From Kitasatospora fiedleri (lineage in GTDB: Bacteria > Actinomycetota > Actinomycetes > Streptomycetales > Streptomycetaceae), in NCBI RefSeq assembly GCF_948472415.1, contig NZ_OX419519.1, positions 1,860,001 to 1,924,000 on the forward strand: a stretch of 64,000 bases of DNA, written 5' to 3'. Below the pieces are notes generated by a model. That model made no database searches, had not been told where the DNA came from, and saw only the letters and a program-made list of their open reading frames with translations. Positions 11,413 through 20,420 of the stretch are shown here, in pieces (the stretch's first letter is position 1; the number at the start of each line of letters is the position of its first letter). The position numbers and the translations under genes were made by a program.

Positions 11413-11452
11413 GGAGCCCCGCGCACCCGACACTTCGGGCCCGCGGGGCTCC
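11413..11452. terminator. Bidirectional hairpin terminator
   Basis: An 11-bp stem (GGAGCCCCGCG and its complement) with an 18-base loop lies between the convergent azoreductase and DUF397 genes. Confidence 0.65.
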
Positions 11453-11469
11453 ACCGCACTGACGCGGCC

Positions 11470-11682
11470 TCAGACCTCGCCGAGACCACCGGACTTGACC
11501 ACCGCGAGGAACGCGGCGAAGGCCGCCTCGGGGAACACCAGCACCGGCCCCTGCGGGTCCTTCGAGTCCCGGACCGGCAAGCGACCGGGCAGCCCGGCCG
11601 GAGCCACCTCCACACAGTTGCCACCGTTGTCGCTGTAGGTGGACTTCACCCAGCGCAGCTCGGACAAGTCGACGCCGGTCAC
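11470..11682 (-). CDS. DUF397 protein, copy 2
   Basis: A 70-residue DUF397 protein with the family core LRWVKSTYS, NCVEVA and VRDSKDPQGPVL. DUF397 proteins are small partners encoded beside XRE/DUF5753 regulators in streptomycetes and are thought to modulate them. The GTG start has a perfect AAGGAG site and overlaps the stop of copy 1 (GTGA), implying coupled translation. The first 60 residues are almost identical to copy 1; only the last dozen differ. Confidence 0.88.
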   Translation of the reverse strand: MTGVDLSELRWVKSTYSDNGGNCVEVAPAGLPGRLPVRDSKDPQGPVLVFPEAAFAAFLAVVKSGGLGEV

Positions 11683-11894
11683 GAAAGCTCCTTGAAAGCA
11701 CCGGACTTGACCGCCATGACGAACGCGGCGAAGGCCGCCTCGGGGAACACCAGCACCGGCCCCTGCGGGTCCTTCGAGTCCCGAACCGGCAAGCGACCGG
11801 GCAGCCCGGCCGGAGCCACCTCCACGCAGTTGCCACCGTTGTTGCTGTAGGTGGACTTCACCCAGCGCAGCTCGGACAGGTCGACATCGGTCAT
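11488..11894. repeat. Tandem duplication of the DUF397 gene
   Basis: Two near-identical copies of about 195 bp (11488-11682 and 11700-11894, offset 212 bp) make the two DUF397 genes. Only scattered changes separate them, so the duplication is recent or kept alike by conversion. Confidence 0.85.
11679..11894 (-). CDS. DUF397 protein, copy 1
   Basis: A 71-residue DUF397 protein (LRWVKSTYSNNGGNCVEVA, VRDSKDPQGPVL) ending KSGAFKELS. Its ATG overlaps the stop codon of the upstream XRE regulator (ATGA), and its own stop overlaps the start of copy 2, so the three genes form one tightly coupled operon. AAGGAG for copy 2 lies inside this gene. Confidence 0.88.
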   Translation of the reverse strand: MTDVDLSELRWVKSTYSNNGGNCVEVAPAGLPGRLPVRDSKDPQGPVLVFPEAAFAAFVMAVKSGAFKELS

Positions 11895-12724
11895 GAGAGT
11901 TCCTTCCTGACAACCCGGACCCTGGTGAGTGAAGCGGCCGTAGACAGGGACTCCACCTGGAGCAGATCGTACTCCCTGGACCAGGTCGAAACCGTGTCCC
12001 GACCGCGCTCCAGATGGCCCCGGCCCTGGGATTCCGCGTACCCGACGACCACCCGGCCGGGGAGGTCCAGCAGCACCAGCGGCATCGTGAACGGTGCGCG
12101 CTCGCCGATGTCGAACGGGGCGATCTGCAGGGTGATCCGGGGCCGCCCGGCCAGCTCCTCCAGATACCCCAACTGCTCGGCCATGACCGCCGGGCCGCCC
12201 ACCGGACGCCGGATGCAGCTCTCGTCCAGGACGGCGTGCACGTAGGGCGCATCCGGCCGGACCAGCAGCCCCTGCCGGGTCGCCAGGAAGGCGACCCGCG
12301 CGTCGGCCTGCGCCTGGGTGATGCTCCCTCGCTGCACGGCCGCCGCCGCGAGCGCGGACGCGTAGGCCGGCGTCTGGAACAGGCCGGGCACCACGCCGAG
12401 TTCGAAGGTCCGCAGCCGACGGCACCGGGCCTCCGCCGCGGTGAACTCCGCGAAGCCCTCCAGCAGGCTGGCGTTCGAGTACTGCCGCCAGAGCTGCTGG
12501 AACCGCTCCCCGGTCCCGAACACCTGATCGGCCCTGACCGCGAGGTTAAGGGTTACGGGCTTCTTCCCTCTTTCCACGTACGAGAGCAGCCCGCCCGAGT
12601 ACCCCATGCGTGCGGCCAGGGCCAGTTGGGACCACCCGCGCGCCCTCCGCGACCTGCGGAGTTCCTCGCCGAAGCGGAGGGCCGGAGATGACGCGCCGTC
12701 AACTTCTCCATCATCGCTCACCAC
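11891..12724 (-). CDS. XRE-family regulator with DUF5753 domain
   Basis: A protein of about 277 residues. The N-terminal helix-turn-helix (FGEELRRSRRARGWSQLALA, SGGLLSYVERGKK) is followed by the DUF5753 domain (FELGVVPGLFQTPAYA, FLATRQGLL, LDESCIRRPVGG, LQIAPF). This class, with a DUF397 partner, belongs to the WhiJ-like developmental/secondary-metabolism regulators of Streptomyces. The start is one of two consecutive GTG codons (12724 or 12721) 5-8 bases after AAGGAG. It leads the three-gene operon with two DUF397 copies. Confidence 0.9.
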   Translation of the reverse strand: MVSDDGEVDGASSPALRFGEELRRSRRARGWSQLALAARMGYSGGLLSYVERGKKPVTLNLAVRADQVFGTGERFQQLWRQYSNASLLEGFAEFTAAEARCRRLRTFELGVVPGLFQTPAYASALAAAAVQRGSITQAQADARVAFLATRQGLLVRPDAPYVHAVLDESCIRRPVGGPAVMAEQLGYLEELAGRPRITLQIAPFDIGERAPFTMPLVLLDLPGRVVVGYAESQGRGHLERGRDTVSTWSREYDLLQVESLSTAASLTRVRVVRKELS

Positions 12725-12931
12725 TGAAGCTCCTTGACTCGCCTGAACCGTCAACGGGCAAGTACTGGTGAGCGTAGTCGTTTCTGCCGATGCTGGTGAC
12801 GTACCGGAAGAAGAGGGACGCGGACGGTGACCGGCGCGCGGAGCGCGGTCCCGGCGCGCGTCGGCCCGGTGCCCTCCGGGGGCGTGGACGCCCCCTTCCC
12901 GCCCTGCCCGAGCACTGCGAGGTCCACCACC

Positions 12932-13144
12932 ATGTCCGATCACCCGTGTCCCGAGCCGGGAGCGAAGTTGACGATCCGCGTCTACACGGCGCGGGCCGAC
13001 GGCACCCGGGTCCAGGTCTCGTTCCGCACGTCCGACGAGCCGATCGGGCCCGCGCCGCTCTCCCCGCTGACCTGGCCGGCCTGCCGGTGTCCGCGGTGCG
13101 GTGACGGCGACGGCGGTGGGGAGCGGGCGTCGGATGCGGCCTGA
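12932..13144 (+). CDS. Small protein with CxCPxC motif, unknown function
   Basis: A 70-residue protein, ATG with GAGG upstream. It begins MSDHPCPEPGAKLTIRVYT and carries ACRCPRCGDG near the end, a possible metal-binding knuckle. It overlaps the next gene by 11 bases. It lies divergent from the XRE operon. I do not recognise the family. Confidence 0.6.
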   Translation: MSDHPCPEPGAKLTIRVYTARADGTRVQVSFRTSDEPIGPAPLSPLTWPACRCPRCGDGDGGGERASDAA

Positions 13145-13514
13145 GGGACAGCCGGAGGATTCCGAGGAGGAGGCGCGGCGGCGGGCCTGGGTGATCGCCG
13201 ACCGGCTGACGCGGGCCGGTGGCGAGGAGGCCCGGCTGACCTCCGTCGCGGGCGGGTACCGGGTCGAGCTCCGGTCGACCCGGCCGGCGCCGGACGTGGC
13301 CGGGGTGCTGGCGGCCCTCGCGCTGGGCGACCGCTGGGGGCACCGGCGTTCGATCCTCCCCGACAGCGGCGGCCTGGTGCAGGACAGCGTGTGGAGCGAG
13401 GTCTGGACGGAGCCGTCCGTCCCGCCGGGCCCGGAGCGGGGGCGGGAGGGCGGTGCCGGTGGTGACGGCGAAGGGAGCCTTAAGGGTGGCTCAAGCGGGG
13501 CGGGGAACGCTTGA
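13134..13514 (+). CDS. Hypothetical protein overlapping the previous gene
   Basis: A 126-residue protein whose ATG (13134) lies inside the end of the preceding gene in another frame. The first 85 residues (EEEARRRAWVIADRLTRAGG, GGYRVELRST, VLAALALGDRWGHRRS) look like a folded alpha/beta domain; the last 40 are Gly/Glu-rich and low complexity. Overlap suggests translational coupling with the 70-residue protein. Function unknown. Confidence 0.6.
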   Translation: MRPEGQPEDSEEEARRRAWVIADRLTRAGGEEARLTSVAGGYRVELRSTRPAPDVAGVLAALALGDRWGHRRSILPDSGGLVQDSVWSEVWTEPSVPPGPERGREGGAGGDGEGSLKGGSSGAGNA

Positions 13515-13816
13515 CGGGCCCCGGTGGGCCGGGCATTTTTGGTGCACGGGGCGGTCCGGCCGCTCCCGGCACGGTGGTCGAGAACCCGCTTCCGGGCGGG
13601 TGGTGAGAACCAACCCCCACACGGCCCGGTCGTCGCGCTCCCCCACGGTCAGTAAGCGCGATCGGCCGGGCCGGTTCCGTGCCCGCGGACCGGTGACGGT
13701 CGGTCAGGTGAACGTCCGGTGCGGCGGGTTGACGGGGCGCCACGGGCGGGTGAGGTTTCGTCCGCTCCGTTGACCGTCCGGGTCCGTTCGGGACCGGCCG
13801 GGACTACGATCGATCG
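13515..13816. other. Intergenic region upstream of the Nudix gene
   Basis: About 300 bases without a credible gene. It holds the TACGAT box next to the Nudix start. TTGACG near 13729 and TTGACC at 13770-13775 are not at a workable distance from that box. No repeat or RNA gene was seen. Confidence 0.5.
13805..13810 (+). promoter_or_regulatory. Candidate -10 box (TACGAT) of a leaderless Nudix transcript
   Basis: TACGAT is followed by exactly six bases (CGATCG) and the ATG at 13817. No ribosome site is present. Confidence 0.55.
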
Positions 13817-14380
13817 ATGACGGACACCACACGCAGAGCAAGCGACAGCACCGAACTGGCCACCAGGTACCCGGCCCTGCACGCGCCGCAGCGCTGGGAG
13901 TGGGGCGGTATCGACGCCCAGTTCAGCACCGACCTGCCGCCGGACGAGCTGATCACCAACATCCACCTGGTCGGCTTCGCCGAGGGCCGGGTCGTCCTGT
14001 GCCGGGACGTCCGCGGCCACTGGTTCCTGCCCGGCGGCACCCGGGAGGCCGCCGAGAGCGTCGAGTCCTGCCTGGAGCGCGAGCTGCGCGAGGAGGCCGG
14101 CGCCCGGCTGCTGGGGCCGCCGACCTGGATCGGGCACCACCTCGCCGTCACCGACTCGCCCACGCCCTACCGGCCCTGGCAGCCGCACCCCGTGAAGGCG
14201 TGGCTCTGGGGCTGGGCCGACGTCCTGGTCGACTCCGCCCCCACCAACCCGGACGACGGCGAGCAGGTGGTCGAGGTCCGCCCCGTCACCCCCGACGAGG
14301 CGCTGCGCCTGCTCGGCGACCACCGCGAGCCCTGGTGGCCCGAACTCGTCGCGCTGGCGGTCGAGTCCCGCACCGGCTGA
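13817..14380 (+). CDS. Nudix hydrolase
   Basis: A 187-residue protein with a complete Nudix box: GGTREAAES...ERELREEAGA fits GX5EX7REUXEEXGU. The family hydrolyses nucleoside-diphosphate-linked compounds with a divalent metal bound by the box glutamates. The region before the box (LITNIHLVGFAEGRVVLCRD, WFLPGG) is the usual first beta sheet. The substrate cannot be deduced. It converges on Tex across a hairpin. Confidence 0.92.
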   Translation: MTDTTRRASDSTELATRYPALHAPQRWEWGGIDAQFSTDLPPDELITNIHLVGFAEGRVVLCRDVRGHWFLPGGTREAAESVESCLERELREEAGARLLGPPTWIGHHLAVTDSPTPYRPWQPHPVKAWLWGWADVLVDSAPTNPDDGEQVVEVRPVTPDEALRLLGDHREPWWPELVALAVESRTG

Positions 14381-14416
14381 CCGGCGGCCCGGCCCCCCGG
14401 GGCCCGGCCGCCGGCG
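14381..14416. terminator. Hairpin between convergent Nudix and tex genes
   Basis: CCGGCGGCC... and ...GGCCGCCGG form a stem of about 16 bp with one mismatch, starting right after the Nudix stop codon. Confidence 0.65.
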
Positions 14417-14431
14417 CGGGGCGGTGCCGCG

Positions 14432-16756
14432 CTACTTGCCCAGGCCCGCGCGGCGGAGGGCGTCGGCCATGGCGGAGTTGGCGGGGGCGGCGGCCGGGGG
14501 GACGGGACGGCGCTCCTGGCGCGGGGGCCGGGAGTCCCGGCGGGGGGACTGCTCGCGGCGGCTCCCGCCGGACGCGCCGGGGGCGGTCTCGTCGTCCAGG
14601 CGCAGGGTCAGGCCGATCCGCTTGCGCGGGACGTCCACGCTGGTGACCTTGGCGCGGACGATGTCGCCGGGCTTGACCACCTCGCGCGGGTCCTTGACGA
14701 AGTTCTTCGACAGCGCGGAGACGTGCACCAGGCCGTCCTGGTGGACGCCGACGTCGACGAAGGCGCCGAACGCGGCGACGTTGGTGACCACGCCCTCCAG
14801 CACCATGCCGACCTCCAGGTCGGAGAGCTTCTCCACGCCGTCCTTGAAGGTGGCGGTCTGGAAGGCGGGACGCGGGTCGCGGCCGGGCTTGTCGAGCTCG
14901 CCGAGGATGTCGGTGACGGTCGGGACGCCGAAGGTCCCGTCGGCGAAGTCGCCCGGCCGCAGCGCGCGCAGCGCCGGGCCGTTGCCGATCAGTTCGCGCA
15001 GCTGCCCGCCGGTGGCGGCGAGGATGCGGCGGACCACCGGGTACGCCTCGGGGTGGACGGCCGAGGCGTCCAGCGGGTCGTCGCCGTCGGGGATGCGCAG
15101 GAAGCCCGCGCACTGCTCGAACGCCTTGGGGCCGAGCCGGGCGACGTCCTTGAGCGCCTTGCGGGTGCGGAACGGCCCGTTCGCGTCCCGGTGGGCGACG
15201 ATGTTGTCGGCGAGCGTGCCGGTGATGCCGGAGACCCGGGTGAGCAGCGGCGCGGAGGCGGTGTTGACGTCGACGCCGACCGCGTTGACGCAGTCCTCGA
15301 CCACGGCGTCCAGCGAGCGGGAGAGCTTGAGCTCGCTCAGGTCGTGCTGGTACTGGCCGACGCCGATCGACTTGGGGTCGATCTTCACCAGCTCGGCCAG
15401 CGGGTCCTGGAGGCGGCGGGCGATGGAGACCGCGCCGCGGATCGACACGTCCAGCCCGGGGAGCTCCTGGGCGGCGAACGCGGAGGCGGAGTAGACGGAC
15501 GCGCCGGCCTCGCTGACCATCACCTTGGTCAGGCCCAGCTCGGGGTGGCGCTTGATCAGGTCGGCGGCCAGCCGGTCGGTCTCCCGGGACGCGGTGCCGT
15601 TGCCGATCGCCACCAGGTCGACCCGGTGCCGGGCGGCCAGCCGGGCCAGCGCGGCGAGCGCGGCGTCCCACTTGTTGGCGGGCTGGTGCGGGTAGACCGT
15701 CTCGTGCGCGACCACCTTGCCGGTGTCGTCGACCACGGCGACCTTGACGCCGGTGCGGAAGCCCGGGTCGAGGCCCATGGTGGCGCGCGTCCCGGCGGGG
15801 GCGGCGAGCAGCAGGTCGCGCAGGTTGGCGGCGAAGACCCGCACCGCCTCGTCCTCGGCCTCGGCGCGCAGCCGGGTGCGCAGGTCGATGCCGAGCCGGA
15901 CCAGGATGCGGGTGCGCCAGGCCCAGCGGACGGTGTCGGTGAGCCACTTGTCGGCGGGGCGGCCGCGGTCGGCGACGCCGAAGCGGGCGGCGATCCGCTG
16001 CTCGTAGTCGCTCGCGCCGGGCAGGTCGGCCTCCTGCTCGCCGTCGTACGGGGAGAGGTCGAGGTCGAGGACCTCCTCCTTCTCGCCGCGCAGCATGGCC
16101 AGGATGCGGTGCGAGGGCAGCTTGGTGTACGGCTCGGCGAAGTCGAAGTAGTCGGCGAACTTGGCGCCGTCCTGCTCCTTGCCGTCCCGGACCTTCGCGA
16201 CCAGCCGGCCGCGGGTCCACATCCGCTCGCGCAGCGAGCCGACCAGGTCGGCGTCCTCGCCGAAGCGCTCGACCAGGACGGCCCGGGCGCCCTCCAGGGC
16301 GGCGGGCACGTCGGCGACCTGCTCGTTCAGGTAGGTCGCGGCGAGCGCGGCCGGGTCCTGTCCCGGGTCGGCGAGCAGGGTGTCGGCGAGCGGTTCGAGG
16401 CCGGCCTCGCGGGCGATCTGCGCCTTGGTGCGCCGCTTGGGCTTGTACGGGAGGTAGATGTCCTCCAGCCGGGCCTTGGAGTCGGCGGCGAGGACCTGCG
16501 CGCGCAGCGCGTCGTCCAACTTGCCCTGGGCCTCGATGGACTCCAGGACGGCGGTGCGGCGCTCCTCCAGCTCGCGCAGGTAGCGCAGCCGCTCCTCCAG
16601 GGTGCGCAGCTGGGTGTCGTCCAGGGCGCCGGTGGCTTCCTTGCGGTAGCGGGCGATGAAGGGAACGGTCGCACCCCCGTCGAGCAGGCCGACGGCGGCC
16701 TGCACCTGGTTCTCGCGGACGCCGAGCTCTTCGGCGATCTTGCGTTCGACGGGCAT
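14432..16756 (-). CDS. tex: Tex-family S1 RNA-binding transcription accessory protein
   Basis: A 774-residue protein with the full Tex layout: N-terminal helical region (KIAEELGV, VPFIARYRKEATG, LPYKPKRRTKAQIARE), YqgF/RNase-H-like domain (TMGLDPGFRTGVKVAVVD, IGNGTASRET), helix-hairpin-helix (SIGVGQYQHD, RVSGIT) and an S1 domain near the end (EGVVTNVAAFGAFVDVGVHQDGLVHVS). The last 60 residues are Arg/Pro-rich. Tex binds nucleic acid and RNA polymerase complexes. The ATG at 16756 begins MPVERKIAEELG; GTG codons just upstream are alternatives because AAGGGG lies far from the ATG. Confidence 0.95.
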   Translation of the reverse strand: MPVERKIAEELGVRENQVQAAVGLLDGGATVPFIARYRKEATGALDDTQLRTLEERLRYLRELEERRTAVLESIEAQGKLDDALRAQVLAADSKARLEDIYLPYKPKRRTKAQIAREAGLEPLADTLLADPGQDPAALAATYLNEQVADVPAALEGARAVLVERFGEDADLVGSLRERMWTRGRLVAKVRDGKEQDGAKFADYFDFAEPYTKLPSHRILAMLRGEKEEVLDLDLSPYDGEQEADLPGASDYEQRIAARFGVADRGRPADKWLTDTVRWAWRTRILVRLGIDLRTRLRAEAEDEAVRVFAANLRDLLLAAPAGTRATMGLDPGFRTGVKVAVVDDTGKVVAHETVYPHQPANKWDAALAALARLAARHRVDLVAIGNGTASRETDRLAADLIKRHPELGLTKVMVSEAGASVYSASAFAAQELPGLDVSIRGAVSIARRLQDPLAELVKIDPKSIGVGQYQHDLSELKLSRSLDAVVEDCVNAVGVDVNTASAPLLTRVSGITGTLADNIVAHRDANGPFRTRKALKDVARLGPKAFEQCAGFLRIPDGDDPLDASAVHPEAYPVVRRILAATGGQLRELIGNGPALRALRPGDFADGTFGVPTVTDILGELDKPGRDPRPAFQTATFKDGVEKLSDLEVGMVLEGVVTNVAAFGAFVDVGVHQDGLVHVSALSKNFVKDPREVVKPGDIVRAKVTSVDVPRKRIGLTLRLDDETAPGASGGSRREQSPRRDSRPPRQERRPVPPAAAPANSAMADALRRAGLGK

Positions 16757-17005
16757 GGTCACGGTGCCGGTCACCCCTTCAGACGGTTGGGCGGTGTCGC
16801 CCGTGCATTCTGGCAGGTCCGACCGGCGGACCTCCGGTGGACCGGGTGGCCGCTCGGGGCGTGGCGCGTTCCGGGGACGCGGGGGGACACGCGCCGGGGC
16901 GACCCGGAGGCCGCCCGAATCGTCTGGTATGAGAGGTGGAGGACTGTTTTGCGATCCTCCGTCAGCGCCGCTGCCGGAGCCCCCGTCAGCGCATGGGAGG
17001 ACCAG

Positions 17006-18336
17006 GTGGCGCAGGCCCCCGCCCCGGCCGTCCGGACACCCGACCGGCCGGTCCGCTGGACCCGCCCCGCCACCTGGCCCCGCGAGGTGCTCGCCCTCGC
17101 CGCGTACTGGGTCGCCGGTCGGGTGCTGATGGTCGGGCTGATCCGCTCCGGCCGGACCGAACCCGCCATCGAGGTGCACCGGCTGTACCACGGCTGGTAC
17201 CAGGTGCTGCGCACCGGCACCTTCCCGGTCGACGACGTCACCTGGCAGTACCCGCCGGGCGCGGCGCTGCCGATGCTCGCGCCGGGCCTGCTGCCGTTCC
17301 TCAGCTACCTCCAGGCGTTCGTGCTGCTGGTGCTGCTGGCCGACGCCGCCGTGCAGGCCGCGCTGCTGGCGGCCGGGCGCGGCCCGGGACGCTCGGTCCG
17401 GGGGCGTGGGCCTGGGCGCTGGCCCTGCCGCTGCTGCTCGGCCTGCCCTACGGGCGCTACGACCTGCTCGCCACCGCGCTCGCGGTCGGCGCGCTGCTGC
17501 TGCTCCCGGCCCGGCCCCGGCTGGGCGGGGCGCTGGCCGGGATCGGCGCGATGGTCAAGGTGTGGCCCGCGCTGGCCGTCCTGGGCACCCCGCGCGGCCG
17601 CACCACCCGGCAGGCGTGGACCGCCGCCGCGCTCTCCGCGCTGGCCCTGCTGCTGGTCCTCGCCGCCTGCTTCGACCACACCCTCGGCTTCCTGCACGCC
17701 CAGGGCGGACGCGGCGTGGAGATCGAGTCGCTGGGCGGCAGCGTCCTCCAGGTGGCCCGGCAGTTCGGCTGGTCCGGCCGGGTCGAGCAGCACTACGGCT
17801 CGTTCGAGTTCCTCGGCCGGTACGTGCACCGGATCTCGCAGCTGTCGCTGCTGCTGAGCGCCGCGGCCTTCGCCTGGCTGCTGCTGTGGCGGGTGCGGGC
17901 CCGGCGCTGGACGGCCGCCACCCCGTACGACGCGGCACTGACCGCGGTGCTGCTGTTCACCGTCACCAGCCGGGTGATCTCCCCGCAGTACCTGGTCTGG
18001 CTGATCGGCCTGGCCGCCGTCTGCCTGACCGTGGAGAGCACCACGCAGTGGCCGGTCGCCCTGCTGCTGCTGCCGGTGGTCGGCGTCACCACCGTCGACT
18101 ACCCGCTGTTCTTCGACGCGATGCAGGCCGGCGGCTGGTGGCCGACCGGGGTGATCCTGCTGCGCAACGGGCTGCTGCTGACCGCCGCGCTCTGGTCCGC
18201 CGCCCGGCTCTGGCGGGCCACCGCCTCGCCCGGGCCCGGGCCGGCGCCCCGCGCGGCCGACGCCGCCGGTACCGACACCGGCACCGGCGCGCAGGACGAT
18301 CCGCGCGGCGACCCGGACCCCGTCCCGACGGCCTGA
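17006..18336 (+). CDS. GT87-type membrane glycosyltransferase (DUF2029), frameshifted
   Basis: A polytopic protein of about 443 residues after repair. The first part (REVLALAAYWVAGRVLMVGLI, YHGWYQVLRTGTFPVDDVTWQYPPG) is the usual start of polyprenyl-phosphate-mannose-dependent GT87 enzymes, with the acidic DD pair before WQYPPG. The second part has at least eight membrane helices (LPLLLGLPYGRYDLLA, IGAMVKVWPALAVLG, VISPQYLVWLIGL). One base is missing at GGG 17386-17388; a fourth G joins the frames through PGTLGPGAWAW. The GTG at 17006 follows GGGAGG by five bases. It probably adds mannose or another sugar to a cell-envelope polymer outside the membrane. Confidence 0.85.
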
Positions 18337-18353
18337 CGGGCCGCCAGGGGACG

Positions 18354-18359
18354 TACACT
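18354..18359 (+). promoter_or_regulatory. Candidate -10 box (TACACT) of a leaderless transcript
   Basis: TACACT ends six bases before ATG 18366, with no ribosome site between. Confidence 0.5.
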
Positions 18360-18365
18360 CCAGCA

Positions 18366-18755
18366 ATGGCCGACACCGCACTGGACCGGCTCGCCGCCGG
18401 CAAGTACCTGCTGATCACCAGCTACAAGAAGGACGGCAGCGCCGTGCCCACCCCGGTGTGGGTGGTCCGGGACGGCGACGCGCTCGGGGTGTGGACCACC
18501 GCCGGGTCCTGGAAGGTCAAGCGCATCCGGCGGCGCGGCGAGGTGCTGGTCGGGCCGTGCGACGTGCGCGGCAACCCGACCGGCAAGCCGCTGCCCGCCA
18601 CCGCCGAGATCGCGGACGCCGCCACCACCGAGCGCTACCGGCAGCTGCTGGCCCGCAAGTACGGGCTGGTCGGGCGGCTCACCCTGCTCGGCAGCCGGCT
18701 GCGCCGCGGCAAGGACGGCACCGTCGGGATCACCGTCCGCCTCGACCGGGGCTGA
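18366..18755 (+). CDS. PPOX-class F420-dependent oxidoreductase-like protein
   Basis: A 129-residue split-beta-barrel protein. YLLITSYKKDGSAVPTPVWVVRDGD and WKVKRIRRRGEVLVGPCDVRG match the PNPOx-like F420-binding family of actinomycetes, in which lysine/arginine residues hold the cofactor phosphate. The partner substrate is unknown. It starts 29 bases after the GT87 stop and converges on the SGNH gene with only 7 bases between stop codons. Confidence 0.85.
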   Translation: MADTALDRLAAGKYLLITSYKKDGSAVPTPVWVVRDGDALGVWTTAGSWKVKRIRRRGEVLVGPCDVRGNPTGKPLPATAEIADAATTERYRQLLARKYGLVGRLTLLGSRLRRGKDGTVGITVRLDRG

Positions 18756-18762
18756 CCCGGCG

Positions 18763-19545
18763 TCAGCCCTCGTACGGCAGCAGCTCGGGGCGCTTGGCCG
18801 GGCGACCGTCCCCGGAGGAGCGCCCGCGCAGGCGGCGGCCGATCCACGGGCCGACGTGGGTGCCCAGCCAGCGGGCGTCGGCGCGGGCCCGCTGGACGCG
18901 GGTGCGGGGGTCCGGCTCGGCCAGCGGGGCCCGCCAGTCCTCGGCGGCCGGGCGGCCGAGCGCCTCCAGCACCGCCAGCGCGACCCGGCGGTGACCCTCC
19001 GGGGACAGGTGCAGCCGGTCCTCGGCCCAGAGCCTGCGGTCGTCGAACACCGGCGCCGAGAACAGGTCGACCAGCACCACCCGGTCCGGGTGGTCCCGCA
19101 CCACGCCCTCCACGAAGGCCTTCATCCGCAGGATCGCGGGCAGCAGTCGGCGGCTGCCGGCCATCCGCCGGGTCGGGTCGGTGGAGGTGAACAGCACCAC
19201 GGTGCGGTCCCCGGCGAGCAGCGCGCGGGTGCACGCGCCGAGCTGCCGCTCGACCTCGGCGATGTCGCAGCCCGGCCGGAGCACGTCGTTCAGGCCGCCC
19301 GCCAGCGTCACCAGGTCGGCGTCGGTCGCCGCGGCCAGGTCGACCTGCTCGTCCCGGATCTGGCCGATCAGCTTGCCGCGCACCGCCAGGTTCGCGTACC
19401 GGAAGCCGTCCGCCTCCGCCTCGGCGGCCAGCACGGCGGCGACCCGGTCCGCCCAGCCGCGGAACTGCCCGTCGGGCAGGGTGTCGTCGCACATCCCCTC
19501 GGTGAACGAGTCGCCCACCGCCACCATCGCCCGGTACTGCCGCAC
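18763..19545 (-). CDS. SGNH/GDSL-type hydrolase
   Basis: A 260-residue SGNH hydrolase. Block I VAVGDSFTEG carries the nucleophile serine, block II has the oxyanion glycine in NLAVRGKL, block III is GGLNDVL, and block V DRLHLSPEGH carries the catalytic Asp and His. There is no signal peptide, so it acts in the cytoplasm, probably as an esterase or lipase of small substrates. The GTG at 19545 (VRQYRAMVAVGDS) follows AGGAGG by a few bases, which decides the start. Confidence 0.9.
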   Translation of the reverse strand: MRQYRAMVAVGDSFTEGMCDDTLPDGQFRGWADRVAAVLAAEAEADGFRYANLAVRGKLIGQIRDEQVDLAAATDADLVTLAGGLNDVLRPGCDIAEVERQLGACTRALLAGDRTVVLFTSTDPTRRMAGSRRLLPAILRMKAFVEGVVRDHPDRVVLVDLFSAPVFDDRRLWAEDRLHLSPEGHRRVALAVLEALGRPAAEDWRAPLAEPDPRTRVQRARADARWLGTHVGPWIGRRLRGRSSGDGRPAKRPELLPYEG

Positions 19546-19619
19546 ACCGCCTCCTGGAGTCGTCCGTCGCGGCCCCACCCTACCGAGGCGTACCGGACGG
19601 GCGGGGAAGGCCGTGGCGG

Positions 19620-20420
19620 TCAGGCCGAGGTGAGGGTGACTGCGGCCTCCGGGGTGTGGAGCTGGAAGGTGAGGGACTCCTGGAGGTAGAGGTGGACGGT
19701 GGTGTCGTCGTGGGAGAGGTAGCCGATCGAGAGGTCCTCGCCGAGGTGGAGCTCGAAGTCGCCGCCGCGGGCGGAGAGCAGGACGGCGCCCTCGACGGCG
19801 GGGGCCCAGATGATCTCGCCGTCGAGCAGGCGGGCCAGGTGGTTGTGGACCGGGTAGCCGTGGTCGGAGGTCTCGTTGACGGCGGTGAAGGTGTCGGCGC
19901 CGAGCAGCAGCGAGTAGGGGCCGCCGACCCCGGCCAGGCGCAGCACGGTGAGGGCGCGGCTGACGGCGTTGGGGTACTCACGGACGTCGGCGGGGAGTTC
20001 GACGGGGTGGTGGGAGGAGCCGTCGCGGATGCCGGTGATGCCGGCGGCCTGGTAACCCTCGAAGACCGTGCGGTCCTCGGCGAGGGCGATGGTGCGGGCG
20101 GCGTCCTTGACCGGGTCCCAGTCGGAGTCCTTGGAGCCGCGTTCGACGTCGTCCACCGCGGCCCGGGTGACGGTGAAGGGGACGCGCAGCTCGACCACCC
20201 GGAGGGACTCGCGGGCGCGGGCCCGGACGCCGTTGCCGGGGGCGGCGATGTCGGCGAGGTGCCCGGTGCCGACGGCCGCCAGCTCGGGCCCGTCCGGTCT
20301 GGCCAGGTCGACCACCCGGCGTCCGGCGAGGTGCAGTCGGAAGGTGCGCCGGGCCTCCTCCTCGATCTCGGCCCAGGCGGCGGCGGAGACGGGCGCCAGG
20401 GCGCGGTGCAGGTTGTTCAC
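19620..20420 (-). CDS. Family 1 encapsulin nanocompartment shell protein
   Basis: A 266-residue HK97-fold shell protein of the linocin/encapsulin family: NNLHRALAPVSAAAWAEIEEEARRTF at the N-terminus, GRRVVDLARPDG, the ELRVPFTVTR strand, and SLTFQLHTPEAAVTL at the C-terminus. Encapsulins assemble into a hollow icosahedron that packs enzymes bearing a short C-terminal peptide. The gene lies directly downstream of the DyP peroxidase. The GTG start overlaps the DyP stop (GTGA) and is preceded by AAGGAG, so translation is coupled and stoichiometry can be set. Confidence 0.96.
   Translation of the reverse strand: MNNLHRALAPVSAAAWAEIEEEARRTFRLHLAGRRVVDLARPDGPELAAVGTGHLADIAAPGNGVRARARESLRVVELRVPFTVTRAAVDDVERGSKDSDWDPVKDAARTIALAEDRTVFEGYQAAGITGIRDGSSHHPVELPADVREYPNAVSRALTVLRLAGVGGPYSLLLGADTFTAVNETSDHGYPVHNHLARLLDGEIIWAPAVEGAVLLSARGGDFELHLGEDLSIGYLSHDDTTVHLYLQESLTFQLHTPEAAVTLTSA

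Noticed and set aside
13729..13775. TTGAC-type -35 boxes for the Nudix gene
   Set aside because: They are too far from TACGAT at 13805 for a normal promoter spacing.
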